A DNA stretch of 64,000 nt from Clostridiales bacterium (GCA_015056315.1 SVGN01000005.1:42156-106155), one strand, 5' to 3'; shown: positions 34,582 through 43,788, numbered from the stretch's first letter. The notes: a model not told the origin generated them from the sequence alone. Translations and numbers: made by a program.

Positions 34582-35607
34582 ATGAAGAGATCTTTCATCC
34601 GGCTTTTTGCCCTGCTGCTGGCGCTTCTGCTGGCGTTTCCCATGGCGGCGCAGGCGCTGGATCTGTCCTCCCTGTTCGGTGATGATTTTACCCAGAACGG
34701 CGGCATCAACCTGATCGATAACGAAGAGGATGAAGAAGACGAAGAAGAGGAACCCGCCGCGGATGAGGTCGTTTCCGTGCAGCAGGAGACCCCTGTCGTC
34801 ACCAACGTCCCCGCCCCCGTGGTGCTGCCCGATGCCTCTGCCGATACCTCCCGCATCCGCGATGATGCAGACCTGTTCACCACAGCCGAGGAAGCGCAGA
34901 TCGCCCAGCGCATTGCCCAGTTCCAGCAGAACACCGGCTGCGATTTCGTGGTCATGACCGCCAACCGCTCCCACGATGGCATCAGCGCTCAGCAGCTGGC
35001 AGATGAATTCTACGATTACGGCGGCTACGGCCTGGATGCGGAAAACAGCGGCATCGGCTACCTGATCGACATGTATGAGCGCTACCACTACATTACCACC
35101 ACCGGCGTGATGATCGACTACATGACCGACGAGCGTATCGATTCCGCGATCAATAGCAGCACCTCCTATCTGAGCTCCAGGCGCTATGCGGATGGCGTGC
35201 TCTACATGATCGATACGGTGGAGCGCTACTACCGCGCAGGCATCCCCGAGGGCCAGTACCAGTACGATGTGCTTACCGGCCAGGTGCTCACCGCCCGCCA
35301 CAAGGCGCTCACCGGCGGCGAGATCCTGCTCTGCGCCATCATCGGCGTTGTGGTGGCTGCCATCTTCTACGGCAGCGTACACGGCTCCTACAAGCTCAAG
35401 GGCAGCACCTACAGCTATCAGGTGGCCGAGAACAGCACCCTCAACATGACCGATACTGAAGATACCTACACCCACACCACCACCACCCGGGTGCGCAAGC
35501 CCGACCCGCCCCGCTCCAGCGGCGGCGGCTTCAGCGGTGGCGGCGGCAGCGGTGTACACGTGGGCTCCAGCGGTGCCAGCCACGGCGGTGGCGGCGGCCG
35601 CTTCTGA
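34582..35607 (+). CDS. TPM-domain membrane protein (YgcG-like)
   Basis: 341 aa; AAGGAG 9 nt before the ATG. A signal peptide (LFALLLALLLAFPMAAQA) is followed by a very acidic stretch (EEDEEDEEEEPAADE, about 50-64) and a TPM domain (DDADLFTTAEEAQIAQRI...DFVVMTANRSHDG...GIGYLIDMYERYHYI, about 95-210). One membrane helix follows near residue 255 (ILLCAIIGVVVAAIFYGSV), and a Gly/Ser-rich C-terminal tail typical of the family. Its stop overlaps the start of tag (TGATG). TPM proteins have been linked to membrane protein turnover; function here is not known. Confidence 0.85.
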   Translation: MKRSFIRLFALLLALLLAFPMAAQALDLSSLFGDDFTQNGGINLIDNEEDEEDEEEEPAADEVVSVQQETPVVTNVPAPVVLPDASADTSRIRDDADLFTTAEEAQIAQRIAQFQQNTGCDFVVMTANRSHDGISAQQLADEFYDYGGYGLDAENSGIGYLIDMYERYHYITTTGVMIDYMTDERIDSAINSSTSYLSSRRYADGVLYMIDTVERYYRAGIPEGQYQYDVLTGQVLTARHKALTGGEILLCAIIGVVVAAIFYGSVHGSYKLKGSTYSYQVAENSTLNMTDTEDTYTHTTTTRVRKPDPPRSSGGGFSGGGGSGVHVGSSGASHGGGGGRF

Positions 35608-36176
35608 TGCGCCCCGCAGCAGACAGACCCCGGTGCTCGTGGGCACGGGGGTCTTTGCTTATCCACTACCACGACGAGGAGTGGGGCATCCCTACCCGCG
35701 ATGAAAAGAAGCTGTACGAGCTGCTGCTTCTGGAGGCTTTTCAGGCCGGGCTCAGCTGGCAGGTCATCCTCAGCAAGCGGGAAAACTTCCGCCGTGCCTT
35801 CGATGGCTTTGATGCGCATCGAATCGCTGCCTACGGGCAAGCTAAGATCGATGCGCTGATGGAGGATGCAGGCATTGTGCGCTGCCGCAGAAAGATCGAA
35901 GGCGCGGTGCGGAATGCCCGGGTCTATCTGGAGATCTGCCGGGAATACGGCAGCTTTGCCGAATATCTCTACTCCTTTACCCCGGATGGGAAGCCGGTGA
36001 CCAACCACGGCCCCGCCGTTACCACCTCTCCCCTCAGCGACCGCCTCTCTGCCGATCTGCGCAGGCGGGGCATGAAGTATATGGGCTCGGTGACGGTGTA
36101 CAGCTACCTGCAGGCCATCGGTCTGGTGATAGACCATGAGGCCTGCTGCTTCCGCCGCGGCCCGGCGGAGGGATAG
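35607..36176 (+). CDS. tag: DNA-3-methyladenine glycosylase I
   Basis: 189 aa; the start overlaps the TPM stop. It removes 3-methyladenine from alkylated DNA. It aligns with E. coli Tag along its whole length: RCSWA and IHYHDEEWGIPTRDEKKLYELLLLEAFQAGLSW near the N-terminus, KRENFRRAFDGFD, DAGIVRCRRKI, and RRGMKYMGSVTVYSYLQAIGLVIDHEACCF at the end. The expected zinc ligands are present as Cys10, a His of the HYHDE motif, and the His and Cys of the DHEACC motif. Small and complete. Confidence 0.95.
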   Translation: MRPAADRPRCSWARGSLLIHYHDEEWGIPTRDEKKLYELLLLEAFQAGLSWQVILSKRENFRRAFDGFDAHRIAAYGQAKIDALMEDAGIVRCRRKIEGAVRNARVYLEICREYGSFAEYLYSFTPDGKPVTNHGPAVTTSPLSDRLSADLRRRGMKYMGSVTVYSYLQAIGLVIDHEACCFRRGPAEG

Positions 36177-36177
36177 A

Positions 36178-37269
36178 ATGGAGCTTACCCAACGGATCAA
36201 ACAATGGAACCGCCGCTTCAGCAGGCTGCCCCAGAAGGGGCTGTGGATCACGGCTGTGATCGGGCTGACGGCGGTTCTTTTTGCGGTTTTGCCCTATCTG
36301 TGGCCCTTTGCGGTGGCGCTGGGCTGCGCCCGGATGCTGGAGCCCTTTGTGGGGCGGCTGGGGCAGCGGCTCGGGCGTGTGCATCTGGGGCGTAAAACGG
36401 CCACGCTGCTGGGCATGCTGCTGCTCTTTGGCGTGGCGGGCACGCTGGCGGGGCTGCTGCTTTCCCGCATCGGGCAGGAGTTGGGGGCTATGGTGCGGGT
36501 GCTGCCCCAGCTGGTGGGGTGGGTCACCGGCACGGCACTGCCCAATCTGCGTGCCCTGTACGACCGCTATCTGGCACTGATGCCCGACTATGTGCCGGAG
36601 CTGATCGGCAATGCGGTCTCCTCACTGGCCCAGCAGGCGGTGGGCTGGGCGGCTACGCTCTCCGGCTGGCTCACCACAGGGGCGTGGAGCACGGCGCTGG
36701 GCATACCCCATGTGCTGCTGGCGCTGGTGCTCATTCTGATGGGCACCTACTATTTTGCCGCCGACCGGGAGCGCATCCTGCGGTTTTTCCGCCGCCTGCT
36801 GCCGCAGGGGCTTCGCAGGCAGGCGGGCCGGATCCGGCAGGATGTGCTCAAAAGCATCTACGGGCAGCTGAAGAGCCAGCTGATCGTATCGGTGCTGATC
36901 ATGGGCTTTCTGGTGCTGCTGTTCTGGCTGTTCCGGGTGCCCTACGGGCTGGTGGCGGGGCTTGCCATCGGCCTGATGGACAGTCTGCCCGTGCTGGGTG
37001 CAGGGCTGTTTCTGGTGCCCTGGAGCATCCTTTCCTTCATCGGGGGCAACACCCATACCGGCATACTGATGGCGGCTGCCTATGTGGGCACGGTGATCAT
37101 CCGGCAGGTGGCGGAGCCGCGCATTGTGGGCAGGCAGCTGGGGCTGCACCCGCTGGTGACCATGGCGGCCATGTACGCAGGCTTTCGGCTGTTCGGGGTG
37201 CTGGGGCTGATAGGCGGCCCGGTGCTGATGAGCGTGCTCCGGGCGGTGCTGCGGCAGGTGGGGGAGTGA
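36178..37269 (+). CDS. AI-2E/YtvI-family membrane permease
   Basis: 363 aa; the ATG at 36178 follows GGAGGGATAGA, 1 nt after tag stops. About eight membrane helices (for example GLWITAVIGLTAVLFAVLPYL; ATLLGMLLLFGVAGTLAGLLL; VLLALVLILMGTYYFAA; LIVSVLIMGFLVLLFWLF). The conserved region GLAIGLMDSLPVLGAGLFLVPWSI is typical of the PerM/AI-2E group. It resembles the YtvI sporulation-linked branch, suggesting a spore-forming ancestry, but the transported molecule is unknown. Confidence 0.88.
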   Translation: MELTQRIKQWNRRFSRLPQKGLWITAVIGLTAVLFAVLPYLWPFAVALGCARMLEPFVGRLGQRLGRVHLGRKTATLLGMLLLFGVAGTLAGLLLSRIGQELGAMVRVLPQLVGWVTGTALPNLRALYDRYLALMPDYVPELIGNAVSSLAQQAVGWAATLSGWLTTGAWSTALGIPHVLLALVLILMGTYYFAADRERILRFFRRLLPQGLRRQAGRIRQDVLKSIYGQLKSQLIVSVLIMGFLVLLFWLFRVPYGLVAGLAIGLMDSLPVLGAGLFLVPWSILSFIGGNTHTGILMAAAYVGTVIIRQVAEPRIVGRQLGLHPLVTMAAMYAGFRLFGVLGLIGGPVLMSVLRAVLRQVGE

Positions 37270-37406
37270 GCGGCCGGTTGGCTGCTTTGAACCCTGCATG
37301 CTGCTGCTTTCGGTCGGACGGCTGGCATCCGGGAGTGTTTTGTGCTATCATCGGTCTATCGGCAGGGCATGCCCTGCCCAAAGCACACGTATACCGGAGG
37401 CAAACC

Positions 37407-38192
37407 ATGCAGAATGTAAGCAAGACCCTGTACATACCCCTTTACGGCAAAGCGCTGGTCAGCCGAAAGGGCATCATCCTCAGCGACCCCACCGCCGAGC
37501 GGATCTGGGCCGAAGCAGCATTTCCGCTGAAGGGCAAGGCCCGCTCCAAGTGGCTGGCCTACTCCATGTCCATGCGTGCAGCGGTGTACGATGGCTGGGT
37601 ACGGGAGCAGCTTGCGGCAGCGGAGCAGGCCACGGTGCTGCACATCGGCTGCGGGCTGGACAGCCGCGCCCGGCGCATCGGGGCAAAGGCATGCAGCTGG
37701 TACGATGTGGATCTGCCCGATGTGATCGCGGAGCGCCGCCACCATTATACCGAGGAAGGGAACTATCATATGCTGGCCGGAGATGCCACCCGGGTGGATT
37801 GGCTCAGCCGGATCCCTGAGGCGGAGACTGGCATCGTGGTGCTGGAGGGGCTGTGCATGTACCTTACCCTTGAGCAGGTAACGGCGCTGCTCAGCGCCAT
37901 CCGCAGCCGCTTTGCCCATACCCTTGTGCTGATGGATTGCTACACCACCTTCGGCGCAAAGGCCAGCCGCTATAAGAACCCCATCAACACCGTGGGCGTA
38001 ACGGAGACCTACGGCATCGACGAGCCGGAGAAGCTGGCAGCCGATGCGGGCTATCGTTATCTGGGCCAGCAGAGCATGGCCCCCGAAGCCATGATCCGGC
38101 AGCTGAAGGGTGTGGAGGCAGCCATCTTCCGCAGGCTGTTTGCAGGCAGCTTTGCCAAAAAGATCTATCGGATGTATTCCTTTGAGGCTTGA
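37407..38192 (+). CDS. LCMT-type class I methyltransferase
   Basis: 261 aa; the ATG at 37407 follows GGAGG by 6 nt. It belongs to the leucine carboxyl methyltransferase/O-methyltransferase (PPM) group: DPTAERIWAE near the N-terminus, the SAM-binding loop VLHIGCGLDSRARRIG (about 70-85), the acidic strand end WYDVDLPDVIAERR, and IVVLEGLCMYLTLEQV (about 147-162). These enzymes methylate carboxyl groups of metabolites or proteins, and the acceptor is unknown. The acetyltransferase gene follows after 4 nt. Confidence 0.87.
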   Translation: MQNVSKTLYIPLYGKALVSRKGIILSDPTAERIWAEAAFPLKGKARSKWLAYSMSMRAAVYDGWVREQLAAAEQATVLHIGCGLDSRARRIGAKACSWYDVDLPDVIAERRHHYTEEGNYHMLAGDATRVDWLSRIPEAETGIVVLEGLCMYLTLEQVTALLSAIRSRFAHTLVLMDCYTTFGAKASRYKNPINTVGVTETYGIDEPEKLAADAGYRYLGQQSMAPEAMIRQLKGVEAAIFRRLFAGSFAKKIYRMYSFEA

Positions 38193-38196
38193 TGAG

Positions 38197-38952
38197 ATGA
38201 ATATGGAACGCTTTTACCGGGAGGAGGATCTCTTCCCCAAGGGGATCGCCGCCTATGAGGAACGGCCCTACGGCATCCTTTTCTACAACGAACAGAACAG
38301 GGATTCCTACGATTCCAACCACGCCCTTCTCTACCGGCACCGCATCGATGATCCGGCTGCTGTGCTGGAGGATGTCCTCCGCTTTTACCGCGGAAAGGGC
38401 ATTCGGCCCAACCTGTACGGCTCAGCCTTCGATGAAGGATATTTTGCGGAGATCGGCTCTGTACTTTCGGCCCATGGCTTTGAGCATTGGTCGGAGCCTC
38501 AGCGCTATATGGTGCTGAAGGCCCCCAGTACCCTGCAGCCCCGCCCGGGCATCGATGTACAGCGGGCATCTCATTGGCGGGAGGAATACGGCAGCGGGAT
38601 CTTTGAACCGGCGGGCGAACCCTGGGAGATCCCGGTGGCGAAGCGGGCGCTGGAGAATGACAATACCTTGTTTTTCGTTGCCGCTGTTGAGGGCAGACCT
38701 GTGGGCATGACCTATGCCCACACAGCAGAGGGCATCTGCCGGGTGGATTACCTGCTGGTGGCCCCGGCATACCGGAAAATGGGCGTGGGCAGGAGCCTGA
38801 TCGCCTGCTTTGTGGAGCATTGCAGGCAAAACGGCATCGAAGCCTGCTACCTGTGGCCCGGCGACGACAGCGCCGAAAGGATCTACCACGAGGCCGGTTT
38901 CCGCTATGTGGAGACCCGCATGGCCGACCGGGCGACTTTGCGCAGCGAATGA
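38197..38952 (+). CDS. GNAT-family N-acetyltransferase
   Basis: 251 aa from the ATG at 38197; an ATG two codons later is also possible. GAGG in the preceding gene serves as a weak ribosome site. The C-terminal GNAT domain shows LLVAPAYRKMGVGRSLIACFVEHC (acetyl-CoA P-loop, about 187-210) and an AERIYHEAGFRYVETR end. The N-terminal 120 residues form a separate alpha/beta domain. Translated with the methyltransferase; substrate unknown. Confidence 0.85.
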   Translation: MNMERFYREEDLFPKGIAAYEERPYGILFYNEQNRDSYDSNHALLYRHRIDDPAAVLEDVLRFYRGKGIRPNLYGSAFDEGYFAEIGSVLSAHGFEHWSEPQRYMVLKAPSTLQPRPGIDVQRASHWREEYGSGIFEPAGEPWEIPVAKRALENDNTLFFVAAVEGRPVGMTYAHTAEGICRVDYLLVAPAYRKMGVGRSLIACFVEHCRQNGIEACYLWPGDDSAERIYHEAGFRYVETRMADRATLRSE

Positions 38953-38978
38953 ACCCTTTGCAATAAGCAAGAACAAAC

Positions 38979-39029
38979 AACAGAGCACCCACCACCGTTT
39001 CGGCAACGGCTACGGGTGCTCTGTTTCTG
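38979..39029 (+). terminator. Terminator after the acetyltransferase gene
   Basis: AACAGAGCACCC / GGGTGCTCTGTT with a further short stem (CCGTT/AACGG) inside the loop, followed by TTCTGT. Confidence 0.75.
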
Positions 39030-39045
39030 TATATTGGGGCGGGGT

Positions 39046-39087
39046 GCAGGGGCATCATGCCCCTGCCGGGGTCTGGGGCAGCGCCCC
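39046..39087. repeat. REP-like palindromic intergenic element
   Basis: GCAGGGGCA-TCA-TGCCCCTGC (39046-39066) is followed by GGGGC-AGC-GCCCC (39075-39087). It lies at the shared 3' ends of convergent genes and could act as an mRNA 3' end stabiliser or be one copy of a genome-wide repeat. No second copy is seen in the window. Confidence 0.5.
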
Positions 39088-39118
39088 GAAGCACCTCCCC
39101 CGAAAACGCCTTGCCGCT

Positions 39119-40618
39119 TTACGGCTTCAGCTCGCCAAGGGCGGCATCCAGCGCTTCTACGTAGCAGTAGTGCAGGGCAACGCCATCCACGGTCACTGCA
39201 TCGGAGAAGGCATCCAGCCGGTAGGCGGCAAGGGTGCGGGCGTTGCCGTCGGCATCGGTGAGGGTCAGTTTCCAGCGGGGAGCCGCCTCGCCCGGCGACC
39301 AGCCCTCCGGCAGCCTGCCCGAGAAACTGAGGGCCCGGAGCCGCTTGACCAGCGCCTCTGCCTGCTGGGCGGGCAGGGGCTGCCCATCCAGCGTGGCAAT
39401 GGTATCGTAGATCCACTCGCCATCCTCGTTTTCTTCCGGCTCGCCGTTCTCCTGCAGGCGCAGCTCCTGGCGAACGGTCACGGTCAGGGAGCCGGAAGGG
39501 GTCTCCAGGGCGATCTGCGCAGGCCAGCCGCCCAAGTCGGCAGGGTGGGCGGTCAGCAGCGCTTCCGGGGCGGCTGCCACCAACCCCTCCACCAGAAAAC
39601 GACTGACCAGATAGGCCTTGCCCTCGTAGGCACAGGTGTAGAAGTACTCGTCCTCCGGGCGGCCAAAGACGAAGCGCAGCTGCTGGGTGGAGGTGTTTTC
39701 CACCACCAGCTGGCCTTCTTCGTTGATGCGGGTGAACATGCCCTCCTGCTGGTGGATATCCACGGTGCAGACCGGGGCATCGAAGCCCAGTTCCCTGGAG
39801 AGGGCTGCCGCATCGCCCAGCAGAGTGCCCAGCCGGAAGTTCTCCAGAGCGGTGTACAGGGCGGCGGCACTGTCGTTGTTGATGGGGTAGCTGATGGGGG
39901 AATGCAGCTGCCCGGCAGTGTTGCCAAGGCTGTCCCGCCGGAGGGAAAGCTCCAGCTTCCCCGCCTCGTTGGCAATGGTGAGCCTGTCTACCAGAGAAGA
40001 GATCAGCGTTGGCTGAGAGAACGGCAGCAGCTGATTGGCGGTGTAGGAAAACAGCTCCGGGATGCCCGCATCGCACATGTAGATGCCTTCATCGCCGGAC
40101 CAGCGGAAGTAGCTGTAGGTGGTATTGGGCACATTGCCCCCGATGTGGAAAAGCTCCTCACGTCCATCGGTATAGGTGATGCGCACGGTGATCTGCGGCG
40201 GCTCCAGCCCCATATCGGAAAGGTGCTCTGCCACCTCCGTAGCATCCCGGGTGACCACGTTCTCCACGGCGATGGTGGTGGCGGCCTCCAGGAAGGAGGC
40301 GCACAGGCTGTCGTTGATATCCAGCAGGCCCTCCTCCGTCTCCAGCAGCAGGGTGCCGCCGGTATGGCGCAGGGTGTAGCTTTCGCCGCCGAGGGGCTCC
40401 ACCGTGATGGCGGAAAGCTGCTCCGCGTCGTTTTGGTGCAGGGTCTCGTAGGGCAGCACCGCAACGGGATCCGGGTAGAGCTGCTTTACCGGGGCGGGGA
40501 ACAGCCTGGGCCAAAGCAGCACCAGCGCCAGCAGCACAAGGGCGGCGGCCAGCAGCAGCACCGCCAGCCATGCGGGGCGCAGCGGCTTTCTTTGTTTGCT
40601 TTTGAGGGGATGCTCCAT
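39119..40618 (-). CDS. DUF4340-type protein of a Gld-like ABC operon
   Basis: 499 aa. The ATG at 40618 gives a 7-nt distance to AGGAG; the adjacent ATG is 4 nt away. One N-terminal membrane helix (about 17-37) is followed by a large extracellular domain made of repeated beta-rich units (AITVEPLGGESYTLRHTGGTLLLE; TVRITYTDGREELFHIGG; WKLTLTDADGNARTLAAYRLD), the pattern of DUF4340. It is the last gene of the ATPase, permease, GldG-like, DUF4340 operon, a widely conserved set. It may act as the periplasm-side partner of the exporter. Confidence 0.85.
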   Translation of the reverse strand: MEHPLKSKQRKPLRPAWLAVLLLAAALVLLALVLLWPRLFPAPVKQLYPDPVAVLPYETLHQNDAEQLSAITVEPLGGESYTLRHTGGTLLLETEEGLLDINDSLCASFLEAATTIAVENVVTRDATEVAEHLSDMGLEPPQITVRITYTDGREELFHIGGNVPNTTYSYFRWSGDEGIYMCDAGIPELFSYTANQLLPFSQPTLISSLVDRLTIANEAGKLELSLRRDSLGNTAGQLHSPISYPINNDSAAALYTALENFRLGTLLGDAAALSRELGFDAPVCTVDIHQQEGMFTRINEEGQLVVENTSTQQLRFVFGRPEDEYFYTCAYEGKAYLVSRFLVEGLVAAAPEALLTAHPADLGGWPAQIALETPSGSLTVTVRQELRLQENGEPEENEDGEWIYDTIATLDGQPLPAQQAEALVKRLRALSFSGRLPEGWSPGEAAPRWKLTLTDADGNARTLAAYRLDAFSDAVTVDGVALHYCYVEALDAALGELKP

Positions 40619-40631
40619 CATAATGCTCCTT

Positions 40632-42110
40632 TTAGCGGTTTCGCCGGGGCCAGAGCACCAGCAGGGCTGCCAGCAGGCAGCACAGCGGCAGGGCGATCAG
40701 CAGCGCGATGCCCAGGTGCTGGCTGCCTGCCGTCAGGGCAGGGCGGAAGGCCGGTGCGGCCATCACATCCAGCGAGATGGTGTTTTCGGGCATCAGCTCG
40801 TTCATCACGGCGACCACGAACTGCTCACTGAAGGTGCGCTGGTATATGTAGGAATCGGCCAGCACAGTGCTGTTGCCGATGGCGAATAGCCTGCTCACGT
40901 TGCCGTTGTAGTGCATCCGGTGGGCAAACAGCGCCAGCGGCAATTCGCCGGTGTGATCTCCGGGCTGCTTGTCGATGGTATCCAGCCCGTCGCTCACGTT
41001 GCGCAGGTAGGCATTGGGGCCGGTCTTCAGCACCGTGCCCACGCTCAGGCTCAGGTCGCCGGTGCCCGGCTCGGGGGGCGTTTCAAAGGCACAGGCGGCG
41101 GGCATCATGAGCACATCCATCCCGGCGGTGATCAGCGGCAGCGTCAGGTCGATCTCCGCCATGTAGGGCAGCAGGTACAGGGGCTCGCCGTAGTAGCTGC
41201 CCGCATCCTCTTCACTTGCCACCGCCACGCCCGGCAGGGGCGTAACGCCATAGCTGCGCAGCAGGGAAAGGTAGTTGGGCATCTTCTCCACGGGGTCGGT
41301 GTAATCGCGCACCACGAACAGGTTGCCGCCGTTTTGGGCAAAGGCGGCGATCGTTTCGATCTCCGTATCGTCCAGGTCGTTTACGGGGCAGGCCAGCAGC
41401 AGCACATGGATGCCCTCCAGCGTATCGCCTGCCAGCAGGTTTACGGTAGAAACGCCGTAGTGGTTGCTCTCCAGCAGGTCTGCCAGCACGGAAAGGTCTT
41501 CCAGGGTGTATTCGCCGTGGCCTTGCAAAAAGCCAACGGTGGGCACGGTGGGCTGGGTAACATAGACCAGCGCCTCGGTAAGCTCTTTTTCGTAGCTGAT
41601 GCCCTCCACCACGAAATCGCCCAGCTGGATGTCGTAGCCCTGAGTGTAGAAATCGCCGTAGTCCAGCACCCGGTAGCGGCCGGTGGCAGGGCAGTTGACG
41701 ATAACGCTGTCCGCCTCCAGCACCGTATCCAGATCGCCGGAGAAGCGGGTCAACAGGCCCGGGTTGCGGCTGATGTCGGTGGGCAGCAGGGTGATGCGGT
41801 CGGAGAGGGCCGCGTATCGGGAAAGCACCTGCAGCAGCTGGGAGTTTTCCTCGCCGTTTTGATAGAGCAGGTACATCTCTGCATCGTTTGCCAGCGCAGC
41901 CACCAGCCGCTGGGTCTCCTGCCCGGTGGTGGCGTAGCGGTTAAAGCTCAGATCCATCCTGAGGGCATAGGTATCCTCGGCTTTTTGTACGGCGATGTTC
42001 AGCAGCACCGCCACCAGCACCGCCAGCAGCATCAGCAGGGTGCTCAGCTTGCCGTGCCGCCATTTGGGCTGCCGGAGCCTGCCCATGAGCGTGGTAAACA
42101 GCTTCTTCAT
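40632..42110 (-). CDS. GldG-like ABC transporter auxiliary protein
   Basis: 492 aa; the ATG at 42110 follows GGAGG by 7 nt. An N-terminal membrane helix (LSTLLMLLAVLVAVLLNIAV) is followed by an extracellular domain of the ABC_transp_aux type (DLSFNRYATTGQETQRLVAAL; TVPTVGFLQGHGEYTLEDL; GGNLFVVRDYTDPVEKM), and a C-terminal membrane helix (GIALLIALPLCCLLAALLVLW). In Bacteroidetes the homologous GldG serves gliding; in Firmicutes the role is not clear. It overlaps the permease gene by 4 nt. Confidence 0.87.
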   Translation of the reverse strand: MKKLFTTLMGRLRQPKWRHGKLSTLLMLLAVLVAVLLNIAVQKAEDTYALRMDLSFNRYATTGQETQRLVAALANDAEMYLLYQNGEENSQLLQVLSRYAALSDRITLLPTDISRNPGLLTRFSGDLDTVLEADSVIVNCPATGRYRVLDYGDFYTQGYDIQLGDFVVEGISYEKELTEALVYVTQPTVPTVGFLQGHGEYTLEDLSVLADLLESNHYGVSTVNLLAGDTLEGIHVLLLACPVNDLDDTEIETIAAFAQNGGNLFVVRDYTDPVEKMPNYLSLLRSYGVTPLPGVAVASEEDAGSYYGEPLYLLPYMAEIDLTLPLITAGMDVLMMPAACAFETPPEPGTGDLSLSVGTVLKTGPNAYLRNVSDGLDTIDKQPGDHTGELPLALFAHRMHYNGNVSRLFAIGNSTVLADSYIYQRTFSEQFVVAVMNELMPENTISLDVMAAPAFRPALTAGSQHLGIALLIALPLCCLLAALLVLWPRRNR

Positions 42111-42826
42111 GCGCCGCCTCCTTCCGAAAAACGGCGGGCATCCAGCGTGCGGGCAGCCCCCATCAGGCATACGACGATAAAGCTGAGAAAGAACACGATG
42201 CAGGCAGGGCTCAGCTGCCCCAGCAGAAAGGGCTCGTAGCGGTCGTACAGGCTGATGAAGCCCAGCACGATGCTGAGCCAGGCAAAGGGCACATGGGCGG
42301 CCAGAAGGTCGATCATCCAGAGGAGAAAGTTGGCGGCAAAGCCTGCGATGGCTCCGGTCATCTGGCTTTTGGCAAAGCAGCTCACCAGCACATCCAGCGC
42401 CAGAAAGCTCAGGCTTTGCAGCGTAAAGCCCAGATAGCCCACCAGCCACTCGCCGGGGTATACCCTGCCGTAGATGGCAATGATGAGGGTGTATACGTTC
42501 GTCAGCCCGATGGTGATCAGCATAACGCAGGCGGCGGCCAGATACTTGCCCAGCACCACGCTCCCCAGAGAGACCGGGGCGGTGAAGGGCAGCTGCTCGG
42601 TGCCCTTCTGCCGCTCCTCGCAGAACAGGCGCATGCTCAGCAGCGGGCACAGCAGCATGCTCATCAGCGTCATCTGGGAAAGAAAGCCCAGCAGATCGCC
42701 GGAGAGGTTTTGCAGATTATAAAGGTAGAAGATCAACCCGGAAAGGGTCAGGAACGCCCCGGCGAATACATAGCCCACCGGCGTTCGGTAATAGGCGAGA
42801 AAGTCCCGCCGGAAAATGGTCAGCAT
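42107..42826 (-). CDS. ABC-2 type permease, GldF-like
   Basis: 239 aa; ATG 8 nt after AGGAGG. Six membrane helices (for example PVGYVFAGAFLTLSGLIFYLY; LAAACVMLITIGLTNVYTLII; ACIVFFLSFIVVCLMGAA). The MRLFCEERQKGTEQLPFTAPVSLGSVVLGKYLA segment is typical of ABC-2 permeases in Gld-like operons. With the ATPase upstream it forms the membrane channel of an exporter; the substrate is not known. Confidence 0.9.
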   Translation of the reverse strand: MLTIFRRDFLAYYRTPVGYVFAGAFLTLSGLIFYLYNLQNLSGDLLGFLSQMTLMSMLLCPLLSMRLFCEERQKGTEQLPFTAPVSLGSVVLGKYLAAACVMLITIGLTNVYTLIIAIYGRVYPGEWLVGYLGFTLQSLSFLALDVLVSCFAKSQMTGAIAGFAANFLLWMIDLLAAHVPFAWLSIVLGFISLYDRYEPFLLGQLSPACIVFFLSFIVVCLMGAARTLDARRFSEGGGA

Positions 42827-42852
42827 ATCGGTTCCTCCTGTTGGGGCAAGGC

Positions 42853-43788
42853 TCAGTGGGCATCGCCGGAGATGGCATCCAGAAAGATCTGCTCCAGGCT
42901 GCCGCCCTGCCGGGAAAGATGCAGGATGGGCGCGCCCAGATGGCTCAGGAGGGCAGAAAGGCGGCGCTCCGGCTCCTGAACCTCCCGGAAGGTGATGAGC
43001 AGCTCCGCGGCCCCCTCCCGGGCGGTGGGCTGCGCTTCTATGCGGCATACGCCATCCAGCTGCTTCACGGCGGTGAGCAGACGGGTCTCATCCGCTGCGG
43101 CACAGAGCCGCAGGGTGGTCTCGCTGCCCTGACCCAGAGTGGCCATGGGGCTGTCCACCCGCACAAGGCCGTCGTGGAGGATGACCACATGGGTGCAGAG
43201 CTGCTGCACCTCGCTCAATATATGAGAGGAAAACACAATGGTGCGCCCTTTGGCAAGCGACTGGATCAGCTGCCGGATCTCCGTGATCTGCTTGGGGTCC
43301 AGCCCAACGGTGGGCTCGTCCAGCACCAGTACCTCCGGGTCGCCGCACATGGCCTGGGCAAAGCCTGCCCGCTGGCGGTAGCCCTTGCTCAGGTGGCTGA
43401 GCAGGCGGTTCTGCATATCGCTGAGGCCGGTCAGGGCCATCACCTCATCCACATGAGCAGGGATGGCTCTGCGCACAACGCCCTTCAGCTCTGCGGCAAA
43501 GGAGAGGTACTCCCGCACGGTCATCTCGTCGTAAAGGGGCGGGTGCTCCGGCAGGTAACCAAGCCGCCGCTTGGCCTCCCGGCTCTCCAGCAGGGGGTCG
43601 TACCCGCCGATGAGCGCTCTGCCGCCGGTGGGGGCCAGGTACCCGGTGAGGATGTTCAGCAGCGTGGTCTTGCCTGCGCCGTTCTGCCCCAGCAGCCCCA
43701 GCACCTCGCCTTTTTTTACCTCCAGGCTCACGCCTTTGAGGGCCTGCACGCTGCCGTAGCGCTTGGTCACCTGCTCCAGCCTGATCAT
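42853..43788 (-). CDS. ABC transporter ATPase, GldA-like
   Basis: 311 aa. Walker A GQNGAGKTT at 34-42, Q-loop GYLPEHPPLYDEMTVREYL, signature LSKGYRQRAGFAQAM, Walker B VLVLDEPTVGLDP and the switch His in IVFSSHILSEV are all present. A C-terminal regulatory domain of about 90 aa (ETTLRLCAAADETRLL...) follows. First gene of the four-gene operon. The 271-nt gap to the next gene holds a minus-strand TATAAT near 43830 and a small palindrome, but no gene. Confidence 0.93.
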   Translation of the reverse strand: MIRLEQVTKRYGSVQALKGVSLEVKKGEVLGLLGQNGAGKTTLLNILTGYLAPTGGRALIGGYDPLLESREAKRRLGYLPEHPPLYDEMTVREYLSFAAELKGVVRRAIPAHVDEVMALTGLSDMQNRLLSHLSKGYRQRAGFAQAMCGDPEVLVLDEPTVGLDPKQITEIRQLIQSLAKGRTIVFSSHILSEVQQLCTHVVILHDGLVRVDSPMATLGQGSETTLRLCAAADETRLLTAVKQLDGVCRIEAQPTAREGAAELLITFREVQEPERRLSALLSHLGAPILHLSRQGGSLEQIFLDAISGDAH

